This document shows positions 1 to 10,165 of a DNA stretch of 64,000 bases, in pieces (the first letter of the stretch is position 1; the number at the start of each line of letters is the position of its first letter). Source of the DNA: Bacteroidales bacterium (GTDB taxonomy: Bacteria; Bacteroidota; Bacteroidia; Bacteroidales; F082); contig JAFGXS010000085.1 in assembly GCA_016936505.1 (NCBI GenBank), positions 44,334 through 108,333 of the forward strand, written 5' to 3'. The notes beneath the pieces were generated by a model. It saw only the letters and a program-made list of their open reading frames with translations, was not told the origin of the DNA and searched no databases. Position numbers and translations under genes: made by a program.

Positions 1-555
1 GATATGAGGTTCAACAAGTTCATTTCCGGTTGAAACTACAGTGACTTTAGGTTGTTTGTAAACACTCACCAGAACAGCGCCAACCATGGCAAGCACAGGA
101 ATATGTTTGGCTTTGATGGATGTTCCTTTTTTCAGAAGAACCTCGCCCTTTTTTACATCTTCTCCAACTAGGCAAATATTAGATTTTGAATCAGAACGTG
201 TGAACCGAATATGGTTATCATCAATATTTTTTGTGTACTCAATCATAATAACAGTGTCAGCTCCAACGGGTACGGGAGCTCCTGTCATTATTTTTGCACA
301 CTGATTTTCCCCAACTTCTTTTTTGGGGCTATACCCGGCTGGAATGATTTCAATCACTTCAAGAGTATTTTGCAAATCCTCTTTGCGACAAGCATAACCA
401 TCCATAGCGGCTTTGTTAAAAGGAGGCATTTCGAGATCGGAAATAATGTCTTCTGCAAGAATCCTGTGCAGTGATTCCTGAAAGTCAATAGTTTCTAATC
501 CAAGCCTGCATGTGCTATTGATTATCAGGTCGTATGCTTCTTCGTATGGAATCAT
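1..555 (-). CDS. moeA: Molybdopterin molybdenumtransferase MoeA (partial, runs off the left edge)
   Basis: Manual minus-strand translation from ATG at 555-553: MIPYEEAYDLIINSTCRLGLETIDFQESLHRILAEDI...PPFNKAAMDGYA...IMTGAPVPVGADTVI...VVSTGNELVEPHI. MoeA motifs: AMDGYA, TGAPVP.GADTVI, VVSTGNEL. Open to base 1. Confidence 0.92.
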   Translation of the reverse strand, partial: MIPYEEAYDLIINSTCRLGLETIDFQESLHRILAEDIISDLEMPPFNKAAMDGYACRKEDLQNTLEVIEIIPAGYSPKKEVGENQCAKIMTGAPVPVGADTVIMIEYTKNIDDNHIRFTRSDSKSNICLVGEDVKKGEVLLKKGTSIKAKHIPVLAMVGAVLVSVYKQPKVTVVSTGNELVEPHI

Positions 556-588
556 AGTTGTACCAATTTTTTTGCAACAAAAAAGCCT

Positions 589-720
589 TTATCCTGTAGA
601 AAAGGCCGACAATTTGCTTTGCACTTGGGTACAATAGTTCCATTGCTGGCTCCTTTCCAAATCATTCCATTCACGGAAATCGGGAGGCTGATTCATTTCT
701 TTTTCAACCCATCGGAACAT
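589..720 (-). CDS. Candidate small protein (43 aa) upstream of moeA
   Basis: Manual translation: MFRWVEKEMNQPPDFREWNDLERSQQWNYCTQVQSKLSAFSTG*. Same strand as moeA, 33 nt upstream of its start, downstream of a TACTTTTG -7-like element. Not in the ORF track because of length. Confidence 0.45.
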   Translation of the reverse strand: MFRWVEKEMNQPPDFREWNDLERSQQWNYCTQVQSKLSAFSTG

Positions 721-921
721 TTTTCATGGCAAAACTTTAGAAAAATATTCTCGGAGCTATTTCGATTTCAAAAGTACGAACTTTGCTCTTATGTTTAAGG
801 ATTCACAGTATTTGTTATTTAGACCAAATCTGAGATAAAACCATGTAAAATGGGCGTTTCAGTATCGGGATAAATAATAAATTTGTGTTTTATTAGTTAT
901 GTAGTAGACCAATCATAATTC

Positions 922-3441
922 ATGCATCATTTGCGCAGTTTTACTCTATTCCTACTGTTTATCTTGTTTGCTGTTTCTGTTCAGGGACAGACAGCTATAG
1001 TTTTCGGCCATGTTAATGATGAAAAAGGAAGTGCCTTGCAATGGGTTAATGTGAAGGTTCAGAATTCCACTCTGGGTTCAGTTACCGATGCCAATGGTTT
1101 TTTTCAGCTGAGTTCTATCCCAGTAAATAAAAAAATAATTATTACAATAAGTTATGTTGGTTATAGTAAGCGGGATACGGTTTTATTGTTGCAAAGCGGT
1201 GAGCACAGAATTATAAATTTTGTGTTAAAATCTGAAACGACAAATCTTCCGGGGGTTGATGTAAAGGATAATGTTTTGAGGTCTGAAAGCGTTGTTAAAT
1301 TGAATCCCAAAAATGTTTTGATAGCTCCAACTGTAGGCTCAGGTGTTGAGGATATCATTAAAACACTACCCGGTGTTACTTCAGGTAATGAGTTGAGTTC
1401 ACAGTATTCTGTGAGGGGTGGGAATTATGATGAGAACCTTGTGTACGTCAATGGAATTGAGATTTACAGACCTTTTCTGGTGAGTTCCGGTGAGCAGGAG
1501 GGAATGAGTTTTATTAATCCTGCATTGGTTTCCAATATTAGTTTTTCTGCAGGTGGATTTGGAGCCCGGTACGGGGATAAAATGTCGTCGGTACTGGATG
1601 TGAAATATAAAACTCCAACCTCTTTTGGTGGAAGTGTGAACCTGAGTTTGTTGGAAACTGGTTTGTCGTTGGGAGGCATCAGTAAAAATAAACGGTTCAC
1701 ATACCTTTTAGGTGCACGATATAAGACGAACCGTTATCTTTTGGGAACACTGGATACCAAAGGTGATTATCAACCTGGTTTTGCTGATTTTCAATCACTG
1801 TTTACTTACAAACTCTCGGATCATCTTGATGTTTCACTTTTGGCTTATGTTTCCAGAAATAAATACAAAGTTATTCCTCAAAGCAGGGAAACGGATTTTG
1901 GTACCTTCAATCAGAACCTGAAGTTTACTGTTTATTTTGATGGTTCAGAAGTTGATCAATATGATATGGCTCAAGGTGGCTTAACGTTTTCTTACCATCC
2001 AAGTAAAGACTTAAAGATGAATTTTGTTGTCTCAGGATTTTCTACTAACGAATCTGAAACTTACGATGTTCAGGGACAATATTGGATTGGCCTTGTTCAA
2101 CAACAGTCAACCAGCTCGAATGAAGGAAATGCTGTTGAAACATTAGGTGTAGGAACATATTTGAGGCATGCCAGAAATTATTTTAATGCTCAGGTTCTCT
2201 CAGTTTCGCATAGGGGAACCTTAATGAGAAAGAATCAGCTTTTACGATGGGGGTGGAGATACCAGCATCAATGGGTGAATGACCGTTTGAGAGAATGGTT
2301 ACTGAATGACTCTGCCGGATATTCATTGCCTAACCCTGTGGATCTTCCCGGAAATCCGACTCCGGTTGTCAGTCCTCTTGATTTGTCATATTTTGCTTCA
2401 GCTAATAATGTACTGGAGATTAATAGATTTTCAGCTTATGTGTCTAACAGATGGTTGCTTAATACTAAAAATGGCGACGAATGGTCAGTCAATCTGGGTA
2501 CTAGATTTTATTACTGGGATTTTGCCAAAGAGTTTCTATTTAGTCCAAGGCTGAATTTGGCCTATAAGCCAAAAAAAGTGAAAGACTGGACTTTTAGATT
2601 CGCATCCGGTATCTATTATCAGCCTCCGTTTTACAGGGCAATGCGCGATATGGACGGACAAATAAATCACAACATCCGTTCGCCGAAATCATTGGAATTT
2701 ATTCTGGGTGCTGATTATCATTTTATAATGTGGGGACGACCGTTTTTGTTTACCTCTGAGGCCTATTACAAAGACATGAGTCATGTTATTCCTTATGAAG
2801 TGGATAATGTACGTATCAGGTATTATGCCAATGAGACTGCAAAAGCCTATGCTGTAGGTTTGGATATGCGTTTATTTGGAGAATTTGTAAATGGTGTAGA
2901 CAGCTGGATGACTTTGTCAATTCTTAAAACAGCTGAAAATATTAATGATGATTATTACTACAATTATTATGATGCCAATGGGAATCTGATTTCATCGGGT
3001 TCAAACGTTCAGGCTGTTGATAGTGTTAAAGTTTTGCCGGGATATATTCCTAGACCTACCGATCGGCGGGTTAACATGACTATGTTTTTTCAGGACTATA
3101 TTCCTGGAAATAAAGCTTTACAGGTCCATCTCAGGCTTATTTACGGGACAGGACTTCCTTTCGGACCGCCTCAGTCTGAACGATATCAGCAGGTACTCAG
3201 GATGCCCGATTACAAGCGGGTTGATATAGGCTTTTCATGGAATCCCCTGGAACAAAAGGTTCAAAAAGTTTCTCACCAAAGGCTGAAATCACTTTGGCTT
3301 AGTTTAGAAGTCTTCAATTTGTTTCAGGTTAAAAATGTGATCTCCTACACTTGGGTTAAAGATGTATATAACAGAGATTTTGCCGTTCCAAATTACCTGA
3401 CTTCCAGAAGAATTAATCTGAAATTGATGATGAATTTCTGA
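922..3441 (+). CDS. TonB-dependent receptor with N-terminal carboxypeptidase-regulatory-like domain
   Basis: Signal peptide, CarboxypepD_reg-like 'GHVNDEKGSALQWVNVKVQNSTLGSVTDANGFFQLSSIP', plug region 'YSVRGGNYDENLVYVNGIEIYRPFL', beta-barrel C-terminus ending in F. Confidence 0.9.
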   Translation: MHHLRSFTLFLLFILFAVSVQGQTAIVFGHVNDEKGSALQWVNVKVQNSTLGSVTDANGFFQLSSIPVNKKIIITISYVGYSKRDTVLLLQSGEHRIINFVLKSETTNLPGVDVKDNVLRSESVVKLNPKNVLIAPTVGSGVEDIIKTLPGVTSGNELSSQYSVRGGNYDENLVYVNGIEIYRPFLVSSGEQEGMSFINPALVSNISFSAGGFGARYGDKMSSVLDVKYKTPTSFGGSVNLSLLETGLSLGGISKNKRFTYLLGARYKTNRYLLGTLDTKGDYQPGFADFQSLFTYKLSDHLDVSLLAYVSRNKYKVIPQSRETDFGTFNQNLKFTVYFDGSEVDQYDMAQGGLTFSYHPSKDLKMNFVVSGFSTNESETYDVQGQYWIGLVQQQSTSSNEGNAVETLGVGTYLRHARNYFNAQVLSVSHRGTLMRKNQLLRWGWRYQHQWVNDRLREWLLNDSAGYSLPNPVDLPGNPTPVVSPLDLSYFASANNVLEINRFSAYVSNRWLLNTKNGDEWSVNLGTRFYYWDFAKEFLFSPRLNLAYKPKKVKDWTFRFASGIYYQPPFYRAMRDMDGQINHNIRSPKSLEFILGADYHFIMWGRPFLFTSEAYYKDMSHVIPYEVDNVRIRYYANETAKAYAVGLDMRLFGEFVNGVDSWMTLSILKTAENINDDYYYNYYDANGNLISSGSNVQAVDSVKVLPGYIPRPTDRRVNMTMFFQDYIPGNKALQVHLRLIYGTGLPFGPPQSERYQQVLRMPDYKRVDIGFSWNPLEQKVQKVSHQRLKSLWLSLEVFNLFQVKNVISYTWVKDVYNRDFAVPNYLTSRRINLKLMMNF

Positions 3442-3450
3442 TTTAATCCT

Positions 3451-4158
3451 TTAATTAAGCGAATTGTAATAATCCATCAGTTTTACCAAATCTTGCTGCT
3501 TACGGATTTTAATCTTATCTTTTTTTATAAATCTTTCAATTTCTAGCCTGTGGGATGGGAATGCATTAATGAGATCAGATTTATTCATAATTCTAACAGC
3601 AGGTTCTGTGCCGAAGAAAACATAGTAAAATTTTTGTTCACCAGCGAATTTTGGAGGCTCAGGTTGTTGATAGGCCCCAGCTTGTTTTGCTGGAATTAAT
3701 TGGATAGTGTAGTGAATCAGTACTTTTCCTTTGCCATCATTAAGTTTTTTTAAAAAGCCGAGACTTCGTTTATTCATTTTATTCATAAATGGTACAAAAA
3801 GATAGGTGCCATCAGGCATAATAACTTCTTTTATAGATGATGGATCAGATAGCTCCAAGGCTTCATGATTTGGAATCTTAAATTCAAAATTGTCGGAGTA
3901 TATATTGTATCTCAAGGGAATATCTACATAGGTGATTTTACTAGTTGTAACTATATTTCCTGGGTAATACTTATCATTCAGATAGGGAGAACCATCAATC
4001 TCACTCATGCTTGTTTTTTTACTTGATGGACCTGCATATCTGGATTGGATTCTAAAAAATTCGTCTGCAGACTTATTAAATTGAATGCCACTTTGAGCCC
4101 GTGCAGATATTGTAAGGAAAGATAAAAATGCGATGATTAAAATTGATCTGTATTTCAT
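3451..4158 (-). CDS. Secreted hypothetical protein (235 aa)
   Basis: Signal peptide MKYRSILIIAFLSFLTISARAQS; no family recognised. Confidence 0.7.
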   Translation of the reverse strand: MKYRSILIIAFLSFLTISARAQSGIQFNKSADEFFRIQSRYAGPSSKKTSMSEIDGSPYLNDKYYPGNIVTTSKITYVDIPLRYNIYSDNFEFKIPNHEALELSDPSSIKEVIMPDGTYLFVPFMNKMNKRSLGFLKKLNDGKGKVLIHYTIQLIPAKQAGAYQQPEPPKFAGEQKFYYVFFGTEPAVRIMNKSDLINAFPSHRLEIERFIKKDKIKIRKQQDLVKLMDYYNSLN

Positions 4159-4263
4159 AAGTAATAAGATTGAAAATCTGAATGATAATGGTTTCCGTCA
4201 AAAGTATAATTTTTTTTAAAAAGATTTTAAAATTATTTAACAAAAAAATAATATTTATTTAGA

Positions 4264-4293
4264 TTGTTTAAAAATAAAAATTATTTACATTTG
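4264..4293 (+). promoter_or_regulatory. Bacteroidetes sigma-ABfr-type promoter (TTG-N19-TAnnTTTG)
   Basis: TTG at 4264-4266, 19-nt spacer, TACATTTG at 4286-4293. Confidence 0.65.
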
Positions 4294-4297
4294 TAAC

Positions 4298-4430
4298 TGT
4301 ATTCAAACAGAGTATTTTTAAAATACGTGTTTAAAATGCAGGTTAATTTTTTGGGTTATTCCTCATTCAGAGGATTTTTAGGTTAATAATGAAGAAAGTC
4401 CCGTCTCCCCGTCGGGACTTTCTTTTTGTT
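4298..4430 (+). ncRNA. Candidate independent small transcript (~130 nt), possibly encoding a 16-aa peptide
   Basis: Bounded by the promoter at 4264-4293 and the hairpin terminator at 4392-4430. Contains ORF 4336-4386 (MQVNFLGYSSFRGFLG, stop TAA followed in frame by TAA TGA). The 3' neighbour is convergent. Confidence 0.5.
4392..4430 (+). terminator. Rho-independent terminator (probably bidirectional)
   Basis: AAGAAAGTCCCG (4392-4403) / CGGGACTTTCTT (4413-4424), 12-bp perfect arms, followed by a T-rich tract on +. Confidence 0.8.
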
Positions 4431-4431
4431 A

Positions 4432-5655
4432 TTAATCAAAAGAAAGAATGGAGTCGGTAATAATTTGAATGGCTTGCTTAAGCTCTGTTTCTGTAATGAC
4501 GAGTGGTGGAGCAAAGCGAATGATATGATCATGGGTGGGTTTGGCAAGAACTCCTTTTTCAGCCATTTTAAGACAAACATCCCATGCGGTTTTCCCGTTT
4601 TTTGGTTTAATTACAACAGCGTTAAGCAGTCCTTTTCCTCTAACTTTTTCTATTCTTTCAGATTTGATTTGAGCTATTTCATTACGGAAAATCTGGCCAA
4701 GCTTTTCAGCTCTTTCAGCTAGTTTTTCTTTTCTTACAACCTCAAGTGCAGCTACGGCAACTCTGGCTGCGATAGGGTTCCCTCCAAATGTAGACCCATG
4801 TTCACCAGGTTTAATAGTCAGCATAATATCGTCATCAGCAAGAACAGCTGATATAGGATAAACCCCACCTGACAGGGCTTTTCCAAGTATTAATACATCA
4901 GGACGAATATCTTCGTGATCACAAGCAAGTAGTTTTCCTGTACGGGCAATTCCGGTTTGAACTTCATCAGCAATAAACAAAACATTAGCTGATTTACACA
5001 TGCTGTATGCTTCTTTTAAGAATCCATCCTCTGGAACCATTACTCCAGCTTCACCCTGAATGGGTTCTACAAGAAAAGCAGCAACATGAGGATCTTCAAG
5101 CGCATTTCTTAATGCATTTAGATCATTGTAGGGAATGGTAATAAAACCTGGTGTATAGGGACCAAAATCATTTTTTGCATCAGGATCGGTTGACATGGAA
5201 ATGATGGTAATAGTTCTTCCGTGAAAATTATCAGCACAAACAATGATTTTAGCCTGATTTTCAGGAATTCCTTTTTTTAAGTATCCCCATTTGCGGGCAA
5301 GTTTTAAGGCTGTTTCATCAGCTTCTGCACCAGAATTCATGGGTAAAATTTTATCGTAACCAAAATATTCTGTGATGTATTTTTCGTAAACCCCCAGCGC
5401 ATCATTGTAGAATGCTCGTGATGTCAAAGTAAGTTTTTGAGCCTGCTCTGTAAGTGCTCCAACAATCTCAGGATGGCAATGACCTTGATTTACAGCTGAA
5501 TAAGCTGAAAGAAAGTCGAAGTATTCTTTTCCTTCAACATCCCATACTTTTGCTCCTTTTCCTTTAGAAAGTACAACAGGAATTGGATGATAATTATGGG
5601 CACCATACTGGTCTTCAAGTTCCATTGCTTTTTTTGAGGTCAATAATTCAGACAT
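4432..5655 (-). CDS. rocD: Ornithine aminotransferase
   Basis: Likely start is [28 protein letters not shown] at 5655, not the ORF-track start at 5802. Class III aminotransferase motifs: '[19 protein letters not shown]', '[23 protein letters not shown]', '[16 protein letters not shown]'. Confidence 0.93.
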   Translation of the reverse strand: MSELLTSKKAMELEDQYGAHNYHPIPVVLSKGKGAKVWDVEGKEYFDFLSAYSAVNQGHCHPEIVGALTEQAQKLTLTSRAFYNDALGVYEKYITEYFGYDKILPMNSGAEADETALKLARKWGYLKKGIPENQAKIIVCADNFHGRTITIISMSTDPDAKNDFGPYTPGFITIPYNDLNALRNALEDPHVAAFLVEPIQGEAGVMVPEDGFLKEAYSMCKSANVLFIADEVQTGIARTGKLLACDHEDIRPDVLILGKALSGGVYPISAVLADDDIMLTIKPGEHGSTFGGNPIAARVAVAALEVVRKEKLAERAEKLGQIFRNEIAQIKSERIEKVRGKGLLNAVVIKPKNGKTAWDVCLKMAEKGVLAKPTHDHIIRFAPPLVITETELKQAIQIITDSILSFD

Positions 5656-5768
5656 AATAATTACGTTTTTGTGTGATTTTGATAAGCTATAACAATCGTG
5701 CAAAGTTAAGGTTTTGAACCGGTACTTTGAAGATCTTAATTGATAATTGAGGGAATTACTTAGATAAA

Positions 5769-6845
5769 TTATAAAAGGTGTCGGAAAGGTAAGAGCAGCC
5801 ATTCGAAGAATTTCTCGATGGGAGGTCTTTTGAGCCAGTTTCTGTAATTAAATGGAATGGATACACTTTTTGTGTTTTCTGCATGTTCCAGAATCTGTTC
5901 CGCAATTTGTGGTTCGTTACCAAAAAGCATAATTTCAAACATGTATCTGAAACTCCTGTAATCGAAATTTGAAGAACCGATTCCGAACCATTGATTGTCA
6001 ACCAGAATTATTTTTGAGTGTAAATTATTGGGTTCGTAAAATAAAAACTCAATACCTTTTTTGAACAGTAGTCCAAAATATTTATTTCTAAGAATATCTA
6101 CAAGGTTAACATCCGATTTCTTGGGTAATAATACAGTAACTTTAACACCTCTGGCAGCTGCCTCCATCATTGCCTTTCGCAACATAAAGCCGGGCAAAAA
6201 GTAAGGAGTTTCGATAATCACAGACTCTTTAGCTTCTTTGATCATCTGGATGAATTTCTTATTGATCTTTTTTATGGCTATGTTCGGAACATCTCTTATG
6301 ATCTCAAAATTTTTGTGTCTGATATGCTTGGTGTAATATGCCTGAGAGAAAATGTAGCGATTATAAAGCTGGAAATCCTGATTGAAGATTTTCTTAAAAA
6401 TTAAGGTAAGTTCATGATTTTCCATTCTGAGAACAGATTCTCTCCAATTAAGATTGTAACCGGTTAAGTTTGATGAACCGATATATGAAACATTGTCATC
6501 AATAAGAAGCAGTTTTCTGTGATTTCTTCTGTGACTTCGTGTAAAGAAATCAAAACTGATTTTTATTTTGATAAAAAATCTGACTTCAGCACCTAATCTT
6601 ATTAACTCATCAAGGAAACCTGATTTTACTGAACCGGCGCCCCAATAATCAATTAAAAGCTTGATGGCGATTCCTTTTTTTCTGGCTTTAATGAGCGCAT
6701 CACGGAATCTTTCTCCAATAGCATCATTCGATAGTCTGAAAGTTTCTATATAAACGTATTTTTTTGCAGTCAGAATATCGTGAATCATTTCCTGATAGTA
6801 CTGCATTGGATCAGCCCAGAGCTTATATGTATTGTGGTTTTTCAT
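5769..6845 (-). CDS. Phospholipase D-like / cardiolipin synthase family protein
   Basis: Two HKD-type motifs: '[22 protein letters not shown]' and '[26 protein letters not shown]'. Confidence 0.88.
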   Translation of the reverse strand: MKNHNTYKLWADPMQYYQEMIHDILTAKKYVYIETFRLSNDAIGERFRDALIKARKKGIAIKLLIDYWGAGSVKSGFLDELIRLGAEVRFFIKIKISFDFFTRSHRRNHRKLLLIDDNVSYIGSSNLTGYNLNWRESVLRMENHELTLIFKKIFNQDFQLYNRYIFSQAYYTKHIRHKNFEIIRDVPNIAIKKINKKFIQMIKEAKESVIIETPYFLPGFMLRKAMMEAAARGVKVTVLLPKKSDVNLVDILRNKYFGLLFKKGIEFLFYEPNNLHSKIILVDNQWFGIGSSNFDYRSFRYMFEIMLFGNEPQIAEQILEHAENTKSVSIPFNYRNWLKRPPIEKFFEWLLLPFRHLL

Positions 6846-6922
6846 TAACTATAAACAATCAGAACTATTGTTCGAAATTAATCAATTTAACCTTTTTAAG
6901 GTTCTTAAATTTTTGAAAAAAA

Positions 6923-7720
6923 TCAGAAATTAAAATTTCGTTGTCGGGCTGCCTCATAAACTACCACCGCTGTTGCAATAGAGACGTTTAGCGAGTCATT
7001 TACACCCAGCATAGGGATTTTTATTCCTTCATCAGCAAATGTAATCCAGCGTTTTGTAAGTCCTGTGGATTCGGTTCCCATAACAATAGCTGATGGACCC
7101 TTATAGTCTGATTCATGATACCATTTGTTGGTCTCAATGTGAGTAGCAAAAGTTCTTAATTGGTTAGTTTTTAACCAGACCATAGCTTCTTCACTGGTGC
7201 AGGTTGCTACCTGTGTGGAAAATAAACAGCCAACACTTCCTCTTATCACATTTGGGTTGTAAATATCGGTGCTTGGATCACAGAGCATTACGGCATCAAC
7301 GCCAGCTGAATCTGCTGTTCTTAGAATGGCTCCCAGGTTACCCGGCTTTTCAACAGACTCCAAAACGATTATAAGAGGGTTTTGACTAAGCTTAATATCT
7401 GATAAGTGATGTGATTTTTGATTACTCAATACTAAAACTCCCCCGCTGTCTTCTCTGTAAGCCATTTTTGAAAATACATCCTTTGAAACTTCAAAAGCAA
7501 TTCTGCTTTTTGAGAGCAATTCTTGGGTTACTTCATCTGGAGCTATCTCAGGGCAGTAAAACAGGGTGTCTATAATATAGTCGTTATGAAGTGCATGATT
7601 AATCTCATTCAGACCTTCAATACTGAAAATATTTTGTTTCGTTCTCTCTGAAGACTTTCTTAATCTGATTACGTTTTTAATCCGGCTATTCTGGAGGCTT
7701 GTAATTTTCTCGATATGCAT
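6923..7720 (-). CDS. TrmH/SpoU-family RNA 2'-O-methyltransferase
   Basis: SpoU motifs: 'VLESVEKPGNLGAILRTADSAGVDAV', 'VMGTESTGLTKRW', 'IPMLGVNDSLNVSIATAVVVYEAARQR'. Confidence 0.92.
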   Translation of the reverse strand: MHIEKITSLQNSRIKNVIRLRKSSERTKQNIFSIEGLNEINHALHNDYIIDTLFYCPEIAPDEVTQELLSKSRIAFEVSKDVFSKMAYREDSGGVLVLSNQKSHHLSDIKLSQNPLIIVLESVEKPGNLGAILRTADSAGVDAVMLCDPSTDIYNPNVIRGSVGCLFSTQVATCTSEEAMVWLKTNQLRTFATHIETNKWYHESDYKGPSAIVMGTESTGLTKRWITFADEGIKIPMLGVNDSLNVSIATAVVVYEAARQRNFNF

Positions 7721-7739
7721 AACAAAATACTATACTAAT

Positions 7740-9149
7740 TTAATATTTGTTTTTATTCTCACGATGGTACAGATAGAGAAAACTGAACATAATGAGGAGA
7801 ATAATGGAAACAATTACAACGAATTTAAAATTCATCAGGTTGGATGCCTGAGTCGAAATAGGATTGTTGTTTGAACCCGCAATTCCCGATTCAGCTTTTG
7901 CGAATTTTTTCTCCGTCAGGGCAAATTGGTCTTTTTTTAGGTTAGTAATTGTTTTGTCAATGTGTTCCTCGTAGATGTTAAAATAATGGATGAACTCATC
8001 GAAGTTTCCAAGACCTGCATAGCATTGAAATATTCTTTTGCAACTCTCATAAAGATATTGATTGACATCGATTTTTTTTGATAACTCGTAACTTTCTTTA
8101 TAATACTGAACAGCTTCAGTGAATTTTTCCTGATCAAGATAAATATCACCAAGATTGTAATATACCATAGCAACATTAACCTTGTCTCCTATTTGCTTGT
8201 AGGAATGAAGACTCTTATTGACCAATTCAATAGCTTTAGCATGATTTCCAGACCTTGCATACAGTAGTCCCATATTATTTTGAATTAGAGCAATACCTTT
8301 CTTATCATTAATTTCTTGCTTTATTTTTAAAGACTGTTCATATAGGTTTTGAGCTTTTTTAAACTCATTCAATTTATCTGAGTAAACAGCAGCCATGTTG
8401 TTCAATACTCTTGATTCCTGTTCTTTATCACCAAGTTTTATAAAAATCTTTTTTGCTTTCTCGAAATATCTCAATGCTTTTTCCGGGTTTGCATCATCAT
8501 CATCATATAAAATACCCAGTCCAATGTAAGATCCTCCGATAATGCTTTGCGAGTGAATTTCTTCTCCAATATTTCTCATCTGTAAAAACATATTGAGAGC
8601 AACCTTAAATTGTTTTTGATGGATCTTAATAATTCCATAATTTTCAAGAATACGTGCAGTTAACTCTTTATAATTAATTCTTTTTGAATTATTGAGTGCT
8701 TTGGTAAGAGATGTTTCAGCATGGTTGTATTCTGCCAATAAAGCATACGATTCACCAATTTTATTCAAAGATTTAACAATTCCTTTCGGATCATTGATTT
8801 GCTGATAGTTTAACAGTGCATCATTAAAATAATTCAAGCTGTTTTTTGCATCACTTAATTTAAGATAGTTGGCTCCCAATGCATAAAGGGCATTAGCAAT
8901 AAGTATTGTGTCTTTAGTTGCTTTAGCTTCTGAAATGGCTTTGTTACCATAACTTATGCAATTGAAAAAAGATGTTGTTCTATAAGCTGCAGACAATTTA
9001 ATTAGCTGATTAACTTTCTCTTTTCCTTGTTTTTCCGGTAATTCTTTAAGGTATTTGTCAATTGTTGACAAATTATTTTGCGGGTACAAAAGGCTAGAAA
9101 TTAAAACAAAAACAAATAGTAGAATTCCTTTTTTCATAATCATAAGCAA
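7740..9149 (-). CDS. Tetratricopeptide-repeat protein with C-terminal transmembrane helix
   Basis: Signal peptide, about 9 TPR units (e.g. 'ALRYFEKAKKIFIKLGDKEQESRVLNNMAAVYSD'), C-terminal 'FVVIVSIILLIMFSFLYLYHRENKNKY'. Confidence 0.85.
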   Translation of the reverse strand: MLMIMKKGILLFVFVLISSLLYPQNNLSTIDKYLKELPEKQGKEKVNQLIKLSAAYRTTSFFNCISYGNKAISEAKATKDTILIANALYALGANYLKLSDAKNSLNYFNDALLNYQQINDPKGIVKSLNKIGESYALLAEYNHAETSLTKALNNSKRINYKELTARILENYGIIKIHQKQFKVALNMFLQMRNIGEEIHSQSIIGGSYIGLGILYDDDDANPEKALRYFEKAKKIFIKLGDKEQESRVLNNMAAVYSDKLNEFKKAQNLYEQSLKIKQEINDKKGIALIQNNMGLLYARSGNHAKAIELVNKSLHSYKQIGDKVNVAMVYYNLGDIYLDQEKFTEAVQYYKESYELSKKIDVNQYLYESCKRIFQCYAGLGNFDEFIHYFNIYEEHIDKTITNLKKDQFALTEKKFAKAESGIAGSNNNPISTQASNLMNFKFVVIVSIILLIMFSFLYLYHRENKNKY

Positions 9150-9288
9150 AGTTAATCTTAATTATTCTTCATTGCATTAGTATTACAACAATCGTGCAAA
9201 TTTGTTTAAAAACAGAATTGATTATCAATTGAATTTGCAATTTTTTTCTTTGGAGTTATGTGTATATTTGCCTTAAATAAGAAAATAT

Positions 9289-10164
9289 ATGATACAATCA
9301 ATGACCGGTTATGGTAAACAGGAATTGGTTATTCAAAATGACTCGTTTACTATTGAAATAAAAACATTAAATAGTAAACAACTTGATTTGGGTATGCGGC
9401 TACCACAAAGCATCAGGAGTTTCGAAATGCAGTTAAGAACACTGGTATCCAAGAGTTTATATCGCGGAAAGATTGACGTGAGTGTATATTTTACTGAAGG
9501 AAAGAAAAATGTTTTACCTAAAGTGAATATGGATGCAGGGTTACATTATTTTAAAGAATTAAATAAGCTGTTGTCTGTTCTAGGAGAGGAACCAAAAGAA
9601 GGAATATTACCTTTAATTGTTAGAATGCCAGAGGTCTTTGATTCTGTTGAAGAAGAATGGACTGATAAAGATTGGAGAATTTTAGAAAAAGGAATGCAAC
9701 AAACAATTGATCAGGTTGTCAGTTTTAGGTTACAAGAGGGAAGTATTCTTGAGAATGACTTTAAAACACGTATTAATACAATACTGGAACTTCTTGTTCA
9801 GGTTGAAGAATTTGAATCGGAACGTATTGTTAAAATTAAAGATCGGATAAAAAGTACATTAGAACAACTAGGTTCCGATATTCAATTTGATACAAATCGT
9901 TTGGAGCAGGAATTAATTTATTACATCGAAAAGTTAGATGTGACCGAGGAAAAAGTGCGTTTGAAGAAACATTGCGATTATTTTTTGGAAATTATTTATA
10001 CAGAGGAACAGGTAGGAAAAAAGCTTGGATTTGTGTTGCAGGAAATAGGAAGGGAAATAAATACTTTAGGATCAAAAGCAAATGATGCATCAATGCAAAA
10101 ACTTGTTGTTTTGATGAAAGATGAGTTGGAAAAGGTGAAGGAACAAATGTTGAATGTATTGTAA
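9289..10164 (+). CDS. YicC/YloC-family endoribonuclease
   Basis: 'MIQSMTGYGKQEL..IEIKTLNSKQLDLGMRLP' N-terminus and 'EIGREINTLGSKANDASMQKLVVLMKDELEKVKEQMLNVL' C-terminus. Confidence 0.95.
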   Translation: MIQSMTGYGKQELVIQNDSFTIEIKTLNSKQLDLGMRLPQSIRSFEMQLRTLVSKSLYRGKIDVSVYFTEGKKNVLPKVNMDAGLHYFKELNKLLSVLGEEPKEGILPLIVRMPEVFDSVEEEWTDKDWRILEKGMQQTIDQVVSFRLQEGSILENDFKTRINTILELLVQVEEFESERIVKIKDRIKSTLEQLGSDIQFDTNRLEQELIYYIEKLDVTEEKVRLKKHCDYFLEIIYTEEQVGKKLGFVLQEIGREINTLGSKANDASMQKLVVLMKDELEKVKEQMLNVL

Positions 10165-10165
10165 A

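Noticed and set aside
86-474. Two plus-strand ORFs (72 and 87 aa) at the left edge
   Set aside because: Antisense to the clearly recognisable partial moeA on the minus strand.
5656-5802. N-terminal extension of the rocD ORF (49 aa)
   Set aside because: The conserved protein begins at [18 protein letters not shown]; the extension covers the promoter-like region (TAACTTTG on the minus strand) and overlaps the upstream gene's 3' end.
8497-8510. Short ATC/CAT microsatellite-like run (catcatcatcatca) in the TPR gene
   Set aside because: In-frame Asp-rich codons (DDDD) within a CDS; too short to be considered a phase-variable repeat.
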